Shown: piece by piece, positions 7,508 to 16,752 of the stretch | Layout: each line of letters opens with the position of its first letter | Numbering within the stretch: position 1 is the stretch's first letter | Source of the DNA: JAICNG01 sp035249985 | Lineage (GTDB): Bacteria > Gemmatimonadota > Gemmatimonadetes > Gemmatimonadales > Gemmatimonadaceae | DNA length: 64,000 nt | NCBI GenBank assembly: GCA_035249985.1 | Contig: DATFFP010000008.1 | Span: 4,216 to 68,215 of the forward strand | Reading direction: 5' to 3' | Program-made: the position numbers and the translations under genes | The notes under the pieces: generated by a model | The model's input: only the letters and a program-made list of their open reading frames with translations | Told to the model about the DNA's origin: nothing | Databases searched by the model: none

Positions 7508-9214
7508 TCACCCCGTCACACGCCTCAGGATCGCGCGCCCAGCGTACCTCAACCGATCGCGCCACGGCAGGCGCCCGAAGTTCGTTTTCACCACGCCAGA
7601 CGTAAAGAACGTTTTTCGCGAGTAGTCGATCGCGCAATCGACAGCGACCGGTCGATTTTCACGCGTCACTTCCAGCGCGCGCGTCAGCACCGAATCGATT
7701 TCGCCCGGGTGACGAAGCTGGAGGCATTCCACGCCCACGCCGCGGCAGATCGCCTCGACGTCGTAGTCGCCGATGATGCTGGCCGTCTTCCGGTTCATCG
7801 CGGTGTCCTGGAATTGCGCGATCTGCGCCAGCTCGCGATCGCGCAGCACGACCACGACCACCGCCGCGCGCTGGCTCGCGGCCGTGAGCAGCTCGAGCCC
7901 GGTCATGAGAAAGGCGCCGTCTCCCGCCAGCGCGACCACCGGCGCCGCCGGGCGCGCCAGCTTTGCGCCGATCGCTGCCGGCACCGCGTAGCCCATGCAC
8001 GAGTAGTCGATGGGTCCAAGAAACCGGCCGGGCGCCTTCAGGCGAAGCATCTCCATCGCGATGAACGTCCCATTGCCGCTGTCGGTGGTGAAGATCGTTT
8101 CATCGCCGAACGTCCGCTGCAGAGCGTCGAGAAGCGGGAACGGGGAAACGCGGCCCATGTCGCTGGCGCCTAACCACTCCCTTCGCACGGCATCATGACC
8201 GCGACGAATCCGCGCTCGAAGCTTGTCGTCGCGCGGACGCTGGCTGAGCCGTGGCAGCACCGACTCGACGAACCGGGCGGCGTCGCTCTGAATCGCCAGC
8301 GCTGGCGTGTGATTGCGTCCGAGCACGCTGGCGTCGATGTCGACGTGAATGAGTGGTTCCGGGGGCTCGAGCCCGTAGCTCGCCGTCGCCACCTCACCGA
8401 AGCGGCATCCGATCGCAAGCGTCGCATCGCACTCGCGGGCGATCTCTCGCGCGAACGCTGGCGCCGCGTCGCCGAATCCGGGCCAGAGAAAGAGCGGATG
8501 CGTCTCGGGCACGACGCCTTTCCCCTGATACGTGGTCGATACAGGCGACTCGAGTCGCTCGATGAGCTCGACGACCTTGGCGTTCGCGGCGCCCAGTCCG
8601 AGATACACCAGGGGCCGCTTCGCATTATTGAGAATGGCGGCCGCCTGCGCGGTGTCCGCTTCGACGACCGCCGTCGCGGGGACGAAAGGCGCCTCGTCGC
8701 TGACGTCGTGCGACAACAGGTAGAGCTCCGCCGGGACCTCCACGAAGACCGGTCCTGGCGCACCCGATCGCGCGATCTCGCATGCCTTACGAATCGTCGC
8801 ATACAGCTCGCGCGCGGTCCCCGGCCGAAGCTGCGCCTTGGTCACCGGCGCAACCATCGCCGCCTGGTCGACATCGTGGAGCTGAAACGCACGGCCGGTG
8901 TCGCGCCGAATGCCACAGCCCAGCACCAGCATCGGCACCGTGTCCATGAACGCCTCGGCAATCCCCGACATCGCGTGAGTGAGCCCGGCGCCAGGGACGA
9001 CGTTGACGCACGCCATTCGCCCCGAGGCGCGCCACGCGCCGTCGGCCATGAACGAGGCGCTCTGCTCGTCGGTGACGAGGATCGTGCGCACGCGCTTCGA
9101 CTCCGCGAGTGCGTCGTACAGCTCGATGTTGTGCGTGCCGGGAATGCCGAACGCGAGCTCGATCCCTTCATCCTCGAGCGCACGCGCCACGAGGCGTCCG
9201 CCGATCTCAGCCAC
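7508..9214 (-). CDS. Thiamine-pyrophosphate enzyme, acetolactate synthase / decarboxylase type
   Basis: 568 residues. The three-domain POX/AHAS fold is visible: N-terminal pyrimidine domain with the catalytic glutamate in VTDEQSASFMADG, a central domain, and a C-terminal pyrophosphate domain with GDGAFLMTG. Family members form or cleave bonds next to 2-oxo acids. The substrate is not clear. Its position behind a GMC oxidoreductase, rather than ilvN or ilvC, argues against a dedicated branched-chain acetolactate synthase and for a decarboxylase or ligase in an oxidative pathway (inference). Its start overlaps the GMC stop by 8 nt, so the three reverse-strand genes form an operon. Confidence 0.88.
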   Translation of the reverse strand: MAEIGGRLVARALEDEGIELAFGIPGTHNIELYDALAESKRVRTILVTDEQSASFMADGAWRASGRMACVNVVPGAGLTHAMSGIAEAFMDTVPMLVLGCGIRRDTGRAFQLHDVDQAAMVAPVTKAQLRPGTARELYATIRKACEIARSGAPGPVFVEVPAELYLLSHDVSDEAPFVPATAVVEADTAQAAAILNNAKRPLVYLGLGAANAKVVELIERLESPVSTTYQGKGVVPETHPLFLWPGFGDAAPAFAREIARECDATLAIGCRFGEVATASYGLEPPEPLIHVDIDASVLGRNHTPALAIQSDAARFVESVLPRLSQRPRDDKLRARIRRGHDAVRREWLGASDMGRVSPFPLLDALQRTFGDETIFTTDSGNGTFIAMEMLRLKAPGRFLGPIDYSCMGYAVPAAIGAKLARPAAPVVALAGDGAFLMTGLELLTAASQRAAVVVVVLRDRELAQIAQFQDTAMNRKTASIIGDYDVEAICRGVGVECLQLRHPGEIDSVLTRALEVTRENRPVAVDCAIDYSRKTFFTSGVVKTNFGRLPWRDRLRYAGRAILRRVTG

Positions 9215-10724
9215 GCGCGGCTGCCGCCAGGTTCCCCGCGTCCTCCCGTATCCCCTCCGCCACGCGATCAGCGAGCGCCATCACCGTCACGTAGGGATTG
9301 ATCTGCAGTGCATCGGGGAAGAGGCTCGAGTCGGCGACACGAAGCCAGGGAATTCCGTGCACGCGTCCCCACGAGTCCGTGACCGAGTCGCGGGTGTCGC
9401 GCCCCATCCCGCATCCACCCATCAGATGCGCGGCCGACACGGAGATCGTGCCGGGGAGGAAGCGCCGCTCCGTGACGAGCTCCTCGATACGACTCGCGTC
9501 CTCGCGCTCCAGGAGCGGGGGGCGCGCCGACGGGGCGTGGACACGAAGCGCGCCGGCAGCGAAGAAGATGCGCGCGGAGGTCCTCGTCGCGCGCACGAGT
9601 GACGCGATCGTTCCGCGCGCGAGCTTGTAGTGGACGACGGGGCGGCCGCGTCGGTCCACGGTGATGCGATTGCCATCCGAGGCGTGATCGATGGCGAGCA
9701 CCAGAATCATCTGCAATCGCGGAAACACGCGCATGAGTCGCGCATGCGACTCGCCAAGCCCGGTGAGGTTCTTCGCCGTGACGAAGGGAAAGTACATGCA
9801 TGTCTCGAGGACGTACCCTTCCTCCGCCGAACGATCGAGGAAGTAGCTCTTCGGGTGGCCCACGTCGTTGGTGATGGGATGGTCGTGCTCCGCCACGAGA
9901 ATGTGAGCGGGATGGCAGGTGAACCCCTGCCCGAGCGCTGGAAGGCGATCGCGGAACCCCGAGCGCAGCAGGAGCGCGCTCGAGCCGATCGACCCGCCGC
10001 AGAGCACGATCGTCCCCGCGCCGACGCGATATTCGCCCGGACGCCACTCGGACGGGCGCCCTTTTTCACCGGCACGTTTCTCGTGAACGCGCACGACCAC
10101 GGCGCGCTCTTCGACGCGCAGCACTTCCGCCCTCGTCACCACCTCGACGCCTTCCCGCTCGGCCGCAGGCAGCTGAACGCGATGCGTCCCCTGCTTCGCG
10201 AGGTTCGGGCAGCCGAGGTTGCATAACGACGAGCCGACGCAGCCCCGAAGGTTGAGTGGAAACTGCTCTGCGTGCCGTCCGATGCGTGCACATCCGGTCA
10301 CGAACAGCCGATTGTTCTCGTTGAGGTCGGCATCCTCGAGCAGGTGAACGCCGTTCTCATCCATCACGCTCTGCGAGCGGCGCGCGATGTCCTCGTGCGT
10401 GAGGCCGGGAACGTCCCAGGCGCGAATCACCCGTTCGGGCGCCACGAGTGACGTGCCGGTGTAAACGACGGTGGAACCACCGTACGCGCGCCCGAAGGCG
10501 AGTGTCATCGTACCGTCGGCGGTGAGAAACCCGCCTCCGTCTTCGTAGAGCGCGTCCGCCATCTCGATCTCGCGCCCGGTGAACTCGTGATCGTCGAGCC
10601 GCGGCCCCTGCTCGAAGAGCAGGACGCGCAATCCGTCACGCGCGAGCGGCGCGAGGGCGCGCGCGACGGTCCCTCCACCGGCACCGGAGCCAACGATGAT
10701 GATATCGGCGTCGACGCAGATCAT
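9207..10724 (-). CDS. GMC-family FAD-dependent oxidoreductase
   Basis: 505 residues. The N-terminus has the dinucleotide fold DADIIIVGSGAGGGTVA. The C-terminus has SAAHLMGGCGMG and then VADSSLFPDALQINPYVTVM, the GMC signature with catalytic His and Asn. Such enzymes oxidise alcohols or sugars. Cysteines in the middle (GCVGSSLCNLGC) are typical of the bacterial subgroup acting on long-chain or cyclic alcohols. I start at 10724 because its ATG overlaps the TGA of the upstream gene in an ATGA; five more residues from 10739 are possible. The upstream partner resembles the small subunit that accompanies these enzymes. Confidence 0.9.
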   Translation of the reverse strand: MICVDADIIIVGSGAGGGTVARALAPLARDGLRVLLFEQGPRLDDHEFTGREIEMADALYEDGGGFLTADGTMTLAFGRAYGGSTVVYTGTSLVAPERVIRAWDVPGLTHEDIARRSQSVMDENGVHLLEDADLNENNRLFVTGCARIGRHAEQFPLNLRGCVGSSLCNLGCPNLAKQGTHRVQLPAAEREGVEVVTRAEVLRVEERAVVVRVHEKRAGEKGRPSEWRPGEYRVGAGTIVLCGGSIGSSALLLRSGFRDRLPALGQGFTCHPAHILVAEHDHPITNDVGHPKSYFLDRSAEEGYVLETCMYFPFVTAKNLTGLGESHARLMRVFPRLQMILVLAIDHASDGNRITVDRRGRPVVHYKLARGTIASLVRATRTSARIFFAAGALRVHAPSARPPLLEREDASRIEELVTERRFLPGTISVSAAHLMGGCGMGRDTRDSVTDSWGRVHGIPWLRVADSSLFPDALQINPYVTVMALADRVAEGIREDAGNLAAAARG

Positions 10725-11125
10725 CGGCGTGCCGCCCATCCTCGAGCGCTGGCGCGGTAGCCGAGCGTGGTCTGGACCTCGGGCCGTGCGTAGTAGCCGA
10801 GGAAAATGAGCGTGCGCAGCCCCCAGACGCCTCGACGCAGCAGCGGAATCGGCGAGTACTGCATGGCGTCGAGAAACCGGGCCCGGCGTGCGGCGCCGAG
10901 TGCGTGAAAGCGCCGTCCCCAGCGAAAAAGTGGAAGCGTGTCGAGGATGCGGACGAAGAGCGCCAACTGACGCCGAGCCGCGGGCGGTCGTTTTGCGAGA
11001 ACCTGGGCGATCGCCGCGTTGACCTCGCGCCACGCCGTTTCGTCGAGCGTGGCGGCGTCTGGCACCATCGTTATGGCGAGGGCTCGAAAGGGCGCTTGAA
11101 GGGAGCTCGGGAGGGCGGTGTCCAC
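10721..11125 (-). CDS. Gluconate 2-dehydrogenase subunit 3-like protein, partner of the GMC oxidoreductase
   Basis: About 134 residues of helical protein with LFVRILDTLPLFRWGRRF, FLDAMQYSPIPLLRRGVWGL and FLGYYARPEVQTTLGYR. This pattern is known from small proteins encoded just before GMC dehydrogenases and related to gluconate dehydrogenase subunit 3. It probably assists assembly or export of the flavoprotein, though no Tat signal is visible here. The start is uncertain. The frame is open to an ATG at 11218, but that lies inside an inverted-repeat arm, so I prefer the GTG at 11125. The stop overlaps the GMC start (ATGA), indicating translational coupling. Confidence 0.75.
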   Translation of the reverse strand: MDTALPSSLQAPFRALAITMVPDAATLDETAWREVNAAIAQVLAKRPPAARRQLALFVRILDTLPLFRWGRRFHALGAARRARFLDAMQYSPIPLLRRGVWGLRTLIFLGYYARPEVQTTLGYRASARGWAARR

Positions 11126-11205
11126 GTGCGCCAAGGTAGCGTTGGGCTCGCGGTGACGCGAGACTCCGGCAGCCTCACTGGCATCCAATACAACATCACT
11201 ACTGC

Positions 11206-11400
11206 CATCCAGGTACAAAGGGGCGACGCGGATTACACGGATTCAACGGATGCGGCGGATCGCTTCTGCCACATTGATCCCGCCTCTACCAGAAGAAAAA
11301 AACCAAGCCCTTGGGCTGCGCGAGGAGAGTTCTCGCGCCAGAACGATCCGCCTTATCCGTTGAATTCGTGTAATCCGCGTCGCCCTTGTGACCTGGATGC
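11206..11400. repeat. Long inverted repeat (element J), 57-nt arms of CGGAT units
   Basis: Arms 11206-11262 and 11344-11400 match at about 50 of 57 positions. The units are near 9 bp and carry CGGAT (cgcggatta, cacggattc, aacggatgc, ggcggatcg). The 81-nt loop has its own hairpin GCGCGAG/CTCGCGC and an A8 run. It lies between the subunit-3-like gene and the stop of the phosphoesterase gene, both on the reverse strand. Confidence 0.88.
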
Positions 11401-11426
11401 CAGCCCGAAGATGTTGGACTAGAGGC

Positions 11427-12476
11427 CTAGTGACACCTTCCACTGCCAGAATCCCGCACCGCACCGCCCGCGACCGAAACGAACGCCCATGCGTAGCGAT
11501 TGTTGTCGAGCGCAACAGCGAGCACTCCGTGCGTGTCGTTGATTCGCACTTCACTATTTGGAAGAATCGTCGCGAACTCATAAAGACCGGCGCCCCCGGT
11601 TCCGACGGTGAATTGCCGGATGCCACGCCGTTCATCCCGATTTCCCTCAGGATCCTGCGGCGCGAAGCGCTCATAGAGATGATCGTGGGCCGAGACGACG
11701 ACGTCGACACCCTTGGCGTACAGGATGTCCCAGAACTGCTGCATCTCGTACTGGCTTCCATGCCGCCCCGAGCTGAAGCGCGGGTGGTGGAAGTAGGCGA
11801 TCGTGCACCGGTTTCGGTGGCGCTCGAGATCAGCGATGAGCCAGAGGCGTTGCGCGACATCGCCGGCGCAGGTGCGGCCAGCCTCCGGTGATGTCTTCGG
11901 CGGAGGGCATGCGCTCCACTGCGGCATGCTGTTCAGGACGACCACGTGCCAGCGGCCCAGGTCGTAGCTGTAGTAGCCGCCGGGAGGAGCGCTTACCGGA
12001 AGGAAGTACGTGAAGTACCCGGCAGCGCCCGGTGTGAGATACTCGTGGTTTCCGGCGGCTGGCCGCGTGCGCGCCTTGTGTCGTCCCCAGGTCGGCTCGT
12101 AGCACAGCAGATAATCCGATGGCGACCCGAACTCGTAGGCGTTGTCGCCGAGCGCCATCACGGTGCCGGGAATTCGATCGAGTATCATCGCCGTGGATTC
12201 CGCGGCCGTTAGGTGCGGTGGCGTAATCTCCGTTGGACTCTCCGGCTGATAGCACCGGGCGATGTCTCCCGCACCGACGAGAACTGGCGGCCCGCCTCGG
12301 GCCGCCCACGGATTTCGCGGCAGGCCGACAAGCCAGCGCGCGAGGTCGACGTCCGGCGTTTCTTCGAGCGCGGGCGGCGGGGCCGACGGAGGATCGCCGC
12401 AGGCCGTGACGGTGACCGCCAGAAACAAGGCGGTCAGGGGAACGTAGATCGAGCGTACGGCAGCATCTGCTCGCAT
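11427..12476 (-). CDS. Secreted metallophosphoesterase lipoprotein (purple-acid-phosphatase-like)
   Basis: 349 residues. The signal peptide ends in the lipobox VTAC (cysteine near 26). The calcineurin-like metal-binding motifs appear in order: GAGDIAR, ALGDNAY, AAGNHEY, AYFHHPR and VSAHDHLYER. They would hold two metal ions at an extracytoplasmic phosphoesterase site. The order and spacing fit the purple acid phosphatase-like branch; the substrate is unknown. A GTTAGG heptamer lies within it. Upstream is a 157-bp divergent region shared with the DUF4097 protein. Confidence 0.9.
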   Translation of the reverse strand: MRADAAVRSIYVPLTALFLAVTVTACGDPPSAPPPALEETPDVDLARWLVGLPRNPWAARGGPPVLVGAGDIARCYQPESPTEITPPHLTAAESTAMILDRIPGTVMALGDNAYEFGSPSDYLLCYEPTWGRHKARTRPAAGNHEYLTPGAAGYFTYFLPVSAPPGGYYSYDLGRWHVVVLNSMPQWSACPPPKTSPEAGRTCAGDVAQRLWLIADLERHRNRCTIAYFHHPRFSSGRHGSQYEMQQFWDILYAKGVDVVVSAHDHLYERFAPQDPEGNRDERRGIRQFTVGTGGAGLYEFATILPNSEVRINDTHGVLAVALDNNRYAWAFVSVAGGAVRDSGSGRCH

Positions 12477-12633
12477 GGGACCAGGCTCGAGGGTGGCCGG
12501 GCCGAAGCGGGCAAAACGCCTGCCGCAGACCAGTTGACCCGCGGTGTTTTCCGGTCAAACCCTTCGTTCGCCGCCGATGTCCCATCCCGCGCGAGCCGAA
12601 CCCGGCCCGCGTAAACCGTCGCTCGGGGGAACA

Positions 12634-13665
12634 ATGCTCAGGTTACGCTACTTCGCCGCGCTCGCCATCGCGGCGCCACTCATTGCGCAGACGCCGGAGC
12701 GTCACACGCTGCGCGGAACGCGGGTCGCCGTCTACGATCTCGTCGGCGACGTCCGCATCGTCGAGGGCACGGGGCGGGATGTCGTGGTCGAGGTGACACG
12801 CCAGGGGTCCGACGCAGATGAGCTACGGGTGGAGACGGGCGACATCGGCGGCGTGCCGACGTTTCGCGTCATCTTTCCCTTCGACCGCATCAACTACAGC
12901 GACGAGCACGGGAACTACACCATCTCTGACCTTCGTGTGCGGGACGACGGCACCTTCGGCCACGGCGCCGGCGGCCGCCGCATCTCGATCTCCTCGCGCT
13001 CGGGCGCTGAGGCCGCAGCCGACCTCGTCGTGCGCGTGCCGCCCGGTACGACACTCGATCTGAAGGTGGGCGCGGGAAGCGTGTCCGCTCAGGGAACGCG
13101 CTCGGATCTCTCGCTCGACGTCATCGCCGCCACCGTCTCCCTCGACGGCACGCGTGGCAACGTACGTGTCGAAACCGCATCCGGAAGCGTCGAAGCGCAG
13201 GATACTGACGGGAATCTCGACATCGATACCGGATCGGGAAGCGTCGAGCTCAGTCGCGTGAGCGCGACCAGCTTGCGCGTCGACACTGGCTCCGGGTCGG
13301 TGCGATGCCAGAACGTGACCGCCGACGAGATCGACATCGACACCGGCTCCGGCGCCGTCGACATCGCGACCGCGACAGCCAGAACCATTCGCGTCGATGT
13401 CGGCAGCGGCTCCGTCGACGTCGCGCTTTCTCGTGAGGCGCGGGACGTCGACGTCGACACCGGCTCCGGCAGCGTGACGTTACGCGTACCGGAATCCGTT
13501 GGCGCCGACGTCGACCTCGACACGGGGAGCGGCGACATCGACAGCGAGCTCCCGATCACGATTCAGGGACGCGGGCGCGGCTCGCTCAAGGGCCGCATTG
13601 GGGACGGCGCCGCGCACATCACGGTGTCGACGGGCTCGGGCGGGATCCGGATTCGGCGGGCGTAG
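12634..13665 (+). CDS. Exported DUF4097-family beta-strand repeat protein
   Basis: 343 residues. The ATG at 12634 follows GGGGGA and begins a signal peptide ending near AQT. From about residue 130 the protein is built of repeated short strands (VDTGSGSVRC, IDTGSGAVDI, VDVGSGSVDV, VDTGSGSVTL) that should stack as a beta-solenoid. This is the DUF4097 / putative adhesin pattern. Related proteins are often found beside sigma/anti-sigma or envelope genes, but their function is not established. A large 9-bp repeat hairpin begins just after the stop. Confidence 0.88.
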   Translation: MLRLRYFAALAIAAPLIAQTPERHTLRGTRVAVYDLVGDVRIVEGTGRDVVVEVTRQGSDADELRVETGDIGGVPTFRVIFPFDRINYSDEHGNYTISDLRVRDDGTFGHGAGGRRISISSRSGAEAAADLVVRVPPGTTLDLKVGAGSVSAQGTRSDLSLDVIAATVSLDGTRGNVRVETASGSVEAQDTDGNLDIDTGSGSVELSRVSATSLRVDTGSGSVRCQNVTADEIDIDTGSGAVDIATATARTIRVDVGSGSVDVALSREARDVDVDTGSGSVTLRVPESVGADVDLDTGSGDIDSELPITIQGRGRGSLKGRIGDGAAHITVSTGSGGIRIRRA

Positions 13666-13671
13666 AACTCA

Positions 13672-13833
13672 GAGGCGCTAGAGGCGCTAGAGGCGCTAGA
13701 GGCGCTAGAGGCGCTAGAGGCGCTAGAGGCGCTAGAGGCGCTAGAGGCGCTAGAGGCGCTAAAGGCGCTAAAGGCGCTAAAGGCGCTAACAGCGAGGGGT
13801 GTTTAGCGCCTCTAGCGCCTCCAGCGCCTCTGG
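13672..13833. repeat. Expanded 9-bp tandem repeat with inverted arm (element E) between convergent genes
   Basis: Ten copies of GAGGCGCTA (13672-13761) are followed by three of AAGGCGCTA (13762-13788). After a 15-nt spacer, three complementary units (TAGCGCCTC-like) follow at 13804-13833. The arms are therefore unequal, 13 units against 3. It lies between the DUF4097 gene and the convergent sensor kinase. Confidence 0.95.
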
Positions 13834-13840
13834 GTATTCC

Positions 13841-15235
13841 CTACGCCGGCCTACTGGAATGATCGCCCGCGAGCGCCGGCGCGACCGCCGGCGTTGCGAT
13901 CGGAAGAATGAGCCGCGCCTCGGCGCCCCGAGCATCGGCGCGATTGTGCAGCGTGAGTGTGCCACCATGCGCTTCCGCGATCTGCCGGCTCAACACGAGA
14001 CCGATACCCGTCCCGTCGGCCTTGGTCGTGTAGAACGGCACGAACAGGTTTGCGCTGTGCGCGATCCCGTGGCCGTCGTCGATCACCCGCAGCTCGAGCA
14101 CATCATCCGTGCGTTGCCACTCGACGCGAACGGCGCCTCTCGTCTCCATGGTCGCCTCGACGGCGTTGCGCACCAGGTTGATCAGGAGCTGCTCGAGCTG
14201 GTCGGCGTCGGCCTGAATGCGCAACGCCGGACCTTCGCGGATGTCGATGCGCGCCCGCTTCTCGAGCTCGGCGACGCGGTGCACCCACTCCGAAACGTCG
14301 ACGGTGCCCATGCGAGGATGCGGAAGCCGCGCGAGTCGCGTGTACGAGGTCATGAATCGGCCGAGCGATTCCGAGCGCGCGCCGATGATGGACAGCCCGC
14401 GCTCGACGTCCTGGAGCCAGTCGTCCGGGCGTGGCGAGCGGCGAAGCAGCTGCTGAATGCTCCCGACGATCGAGCGAATGGGTGCGAGCGAATTGTTGAT
14501 CTCGTGACCGAGCACGCGCACCAGCCGCTGCCACGCCTGGCGTTCTTCGTCGCGCAGCGCGCGGCTGAGGTCGGAGACGACGACCAGCTGATGCGGAAGC
14601 CCGCCCTGACGGAAGATGCTTCGCCGAATCTCGACGCGGCCCGACGGGCGCGTGCGGTCGCCGCCAGGCAGGAACGAGTCGACGACGCGACGCGGCTCCC
14701 CGTCGAGAAAAGCCTGCAGCCCAAGGTCCGATGCCTGACGACCGTAGAGTCGCTCGGCTGACTGGCCGACGAGTCGCTCGCCGGCGCGATTGACGAGACG
14801 CAGCGCGCTGTGCTCGTCGAACGCGAAGATGGCGACGTCGATCTCCTCCATGATCCGTCGAAGCAGGGCCGTCGCCTCGAGCGCCCCGAGCCGCTGGTCG
14901 CGCAGCGGGTCCCGGAGCGCGTTGACCTCGTGCATCGCCTGGCCGAGGGCGTCATCGAGCCGGCCGCCGCGCGCGCGGATGGAATAGTCGCCTTCTCGTA
15001 AGGCGGCGATGAGATTCGCGAGCGTCTGCAGCGGACGTACGACACGCTCTCGCAGTGCGATCGCGAACAGCCACCAGCACAACAGCACGAGCAGCGACAG
15101 CGTCCATGAGAGCTTGAGCGAATAGTCACCCGTCCAGAGCAGCGCCACCGAGACGATGACCGCCGGAAGGCCGCCCGCGAGCGCGAGCCGCTGGACGTAT
15201 TGATCGTGATCGACGCGCCTGCGTCGCTGCTTCAC
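13841..15235 (-). CDS. NtrY-like membrane sensor histidine kinase
   Basis: 464 residues. Two transmembrane helices (about 22-36 and 42-62) with almost no periplasmic loop, a HAMP-like linker (62-115), a PAS domain (about 125-225), a HisKA dimer with the phosphoaccepting His244 in VLGHEINNSLAPI, and an HATPase domain with N, G1 and G2 boxes (LVRNAVEA, DDGHGI, GTGIGLVLSRQI). The short periplasmic part suggests sensing in the membrane or cytoplasm. It overlaps the upstream response regulator gene by ATGA, so the two are a cognate pair like NtrY/NtrX. It is convergent with DUF4097 across element E. Confidence 0.92.
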   Translation of the reverse strand: MKQRRRRVDHDQYVQRLALAGGLPAVIVSVALLWTGDYSLKLSWTLSLLVLLCWWLFAIALRERVVRPLQTLANLIAALREGDYSIRARGGRLDDALGQAMHEVNALRDPLRDQRLGALEATALLRRIMEEIDVAIFAFDEHSALRLVNRAGERLVGQSAERLYGRQASDLGLQAFLDGEPRRVVDSFLPGGDRTRPSGRVEIRRSIFRQGGLPHQLVVVSDLSRALRDEERQAWQRLVRVLGHEINNSLAPIRSIVGSIQQLLRRSPRPDDWLQDVERGLSIIGARSESLGRFMTSYTRLARLPHPRMGTVDVSEWVHRVAELEKRARIDIREGPALRIQADADQLEQLLINLVRNAVEATMETRGAVRVEWQRTDDVLELRVIDDGHGIAHSANLFVPFYTTKADGTGIGLVLSRQIAEAHGGTLTLHNRADARGAEARLILPIATPAVAPALAGDHSSRPA

Positions 15236-16602
15236 GAGATGCCGAAGTGCTGAAGACGACGATAGAGCGCGCTTCGGCTCACGCCGAGTGCTTCGGCGGC
15301 GCGGCTGACGTTGCCATCGTGGCGCTGAAGGGCGCGGGTGATGAGCCAGCGTTCGGCATCCTCGAGCGTCATCTCGTCCAGCGCCGGGCCGGCACCCGGC
15401 TTGGCCCGAAGCTCGACGTCGTCGGCGGTCACCGTGGCGCCCTGGGTCAGCAGGACGGCGCGCTCGACGACGTGCCGCAGCTCGCGAACGTTGCCCGGCC
15501 AGGGGTGATCGAGCAGCGCCCGCATGGCGTCGGGAGCGAACTCGCGAACGGGCCTGCCGTAGCGTTCGGCCTGTTGACGCAGGAAGTGACTGGCGAGGAG
15601 GGGGATGTCGTCCTTGCGGTCACGCAGCGGCGGGATGCGGATCTCGACGGTATTCAAGCGATACAGCAGATCCTCGCGAAAGCGCTTTTCGGCGACGAGC
15701 TGGCTCACGTCGGCGTTCGTCGCGGCGATCACGCGAACGTCGACATGACGCGTCTTGGATGAGCCGACCCGTTGCACCTCACCGTTCTCGAGCGCGCGCA
15801 GCAGCTTGGCTTGCTGCGAGAGCGGCACGTTGGCGATCTCGTCGAGAAACAACGTCCCGCCATCGGCGAGCTCGAAGCAGCCGACACGATCGGTCTTCGC
15901 ATCGGTGAACGCCCCGCGCACGTGACCGAACATCTCGCTCTCGAAGACGCCCTCGGACAGCCCGCCGGCATTGACGGTGACGAGCGGCCTGCCCGCGCGG
16001 GGTGAAGCCGCGTGCAGCCAGCGCGCGACGACTTCCTTCCCCGTCCCATGCTCGCCAGTGACGAGCACGTTCGCGTCGGAGGGTGCGATCTTCTCGAGCA
16101 GCCGGCGGACGGGCACCATCGCGCGCGAGTCGCCGAGCATGACGGGCAGCCCGTCGCGTCGCAGACGGCTGTTCTCGGTCTCGAGGCGTTGCGTGGCCCG
16201 AATCGCGCGTCCGAGCGCGATCTGGGTACGCAGCGTCGTCAGGATGCGCGCATTGTCCCACGGCTTCTCGACGTAGTCGCGTGCCCCGCGCCGCATGGCT
16301 TCGACCGCGGACTCGATACTGCCCCACGCCGTCATGACGATGACGGGAAGCGTGGGGTCGACCGCCTGGACTTTGGCGAGCAGGTCGAAGCCTTCGGTGC
16401 CCGACGTCGTGTCGCGAGCATAGTTGAGGTCCATCAAGAGCGCGTCGAAGTCGCGTTCCTGAAGAGCCGCCAGAGCGCCCGCCGGGCTGGTGACGGTCTC
16501 GGTGTGGAAACCCTCTGGCTTGAGGAGCAGACGCAAGGCCTCGAGAACGTCGGACTGATCGTCGGAGATGAGGATCCGCGGAGACGCCGGGGCGGGGGGC
16601 AT
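15232..16602 (-). CDS. NtrC-family sigma-54-dependent response regulator
   Basis: 456 residues. The receiver domain (about 8-125) has the phosphoacceptor Asp58 in LLMDLN. The AAA+ domain (about 155-390) has Walker A GEHGTGKE (183-190) and the sigma-54 contact loop GAFTDA (230-235). A C-terminal Fis-type helix-turn-helix (NVSRAAEALGVSRSALYRRL) follows. It should activate RNA polymerase carrying sigma-54 when phosphorylated by the adjacent kinase. The start at 16602 (MPPAPASPRILISDD) gives the normal receiver start; the frame is open further but antisense to the HAD gene. I found no convincing -24/-12 promoter nearby, so its targets are unknown. Confidence 0.94.
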   Translation of the reverse strand: MPPAPASPRILISDDQSDVLEALRLLLKPEGFHTETVTSPAGALAALQERDFDALLMDLNYARDTTSGTEGFDLLAKVQAVDPTLPVIVMTAWGSIESAVEAMRRGARDYVEKPWDNARILTTLRTQIALGRAIRATQRLETENSRLRRDGLPVMLGDSRAMVPVRRLLEKIAPSDANVLVTGEHGTGKEVVARWLHAASPRAGRPLVTVNAGGLSEGVFESEMFGHVRGAFTDAKTDRVGCFELADGGTLFLDEIANVPLSQQAKLLRALENGEVQRVGSSKTRHVDVRVIAATNADVSQLVAEKRFREDLLYRLNTVEIRIPPLRDRKDDIPLLASHFLRQQAERYGRPVREFAPDAMRALLDHPWPGNVRELRHVVERAVLLTQGATVTADDVELRAKPGAGPALDEMTLEDAERWLITRALQRHDGNVSRAAEALGVSRSALYRRLQHFGIS

Positions 16603-16752
16603 ACCCGGGAAAGTATGGCGGGGGTGCGGGCGGGGCGAGACGACAATGGTCCTGGCGGGGCATCCGAAGAGCCGAGCGCCGGTTGCACAAGGAACCCTGG
16701 CCGCGCAGTCTTTGCAGACGGTGTGCGCTCCGCCGTTTCGCCAAAGGGCGTT

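Noticed and set aside
13672..13833. Possible CRISPR array
   Set aside because: The 9-bp units are directly adjacent with no spacers of 25-40 nt, and no cas genes are present.
16603..16752. Sigma-54 promoter for the HAD-permease-amidohydrolase operon
   Set aside because: GG and GC elements occur, but not with the required 10-nt spacing. The operon remains a possible but unproven target of the adjacent regulator.
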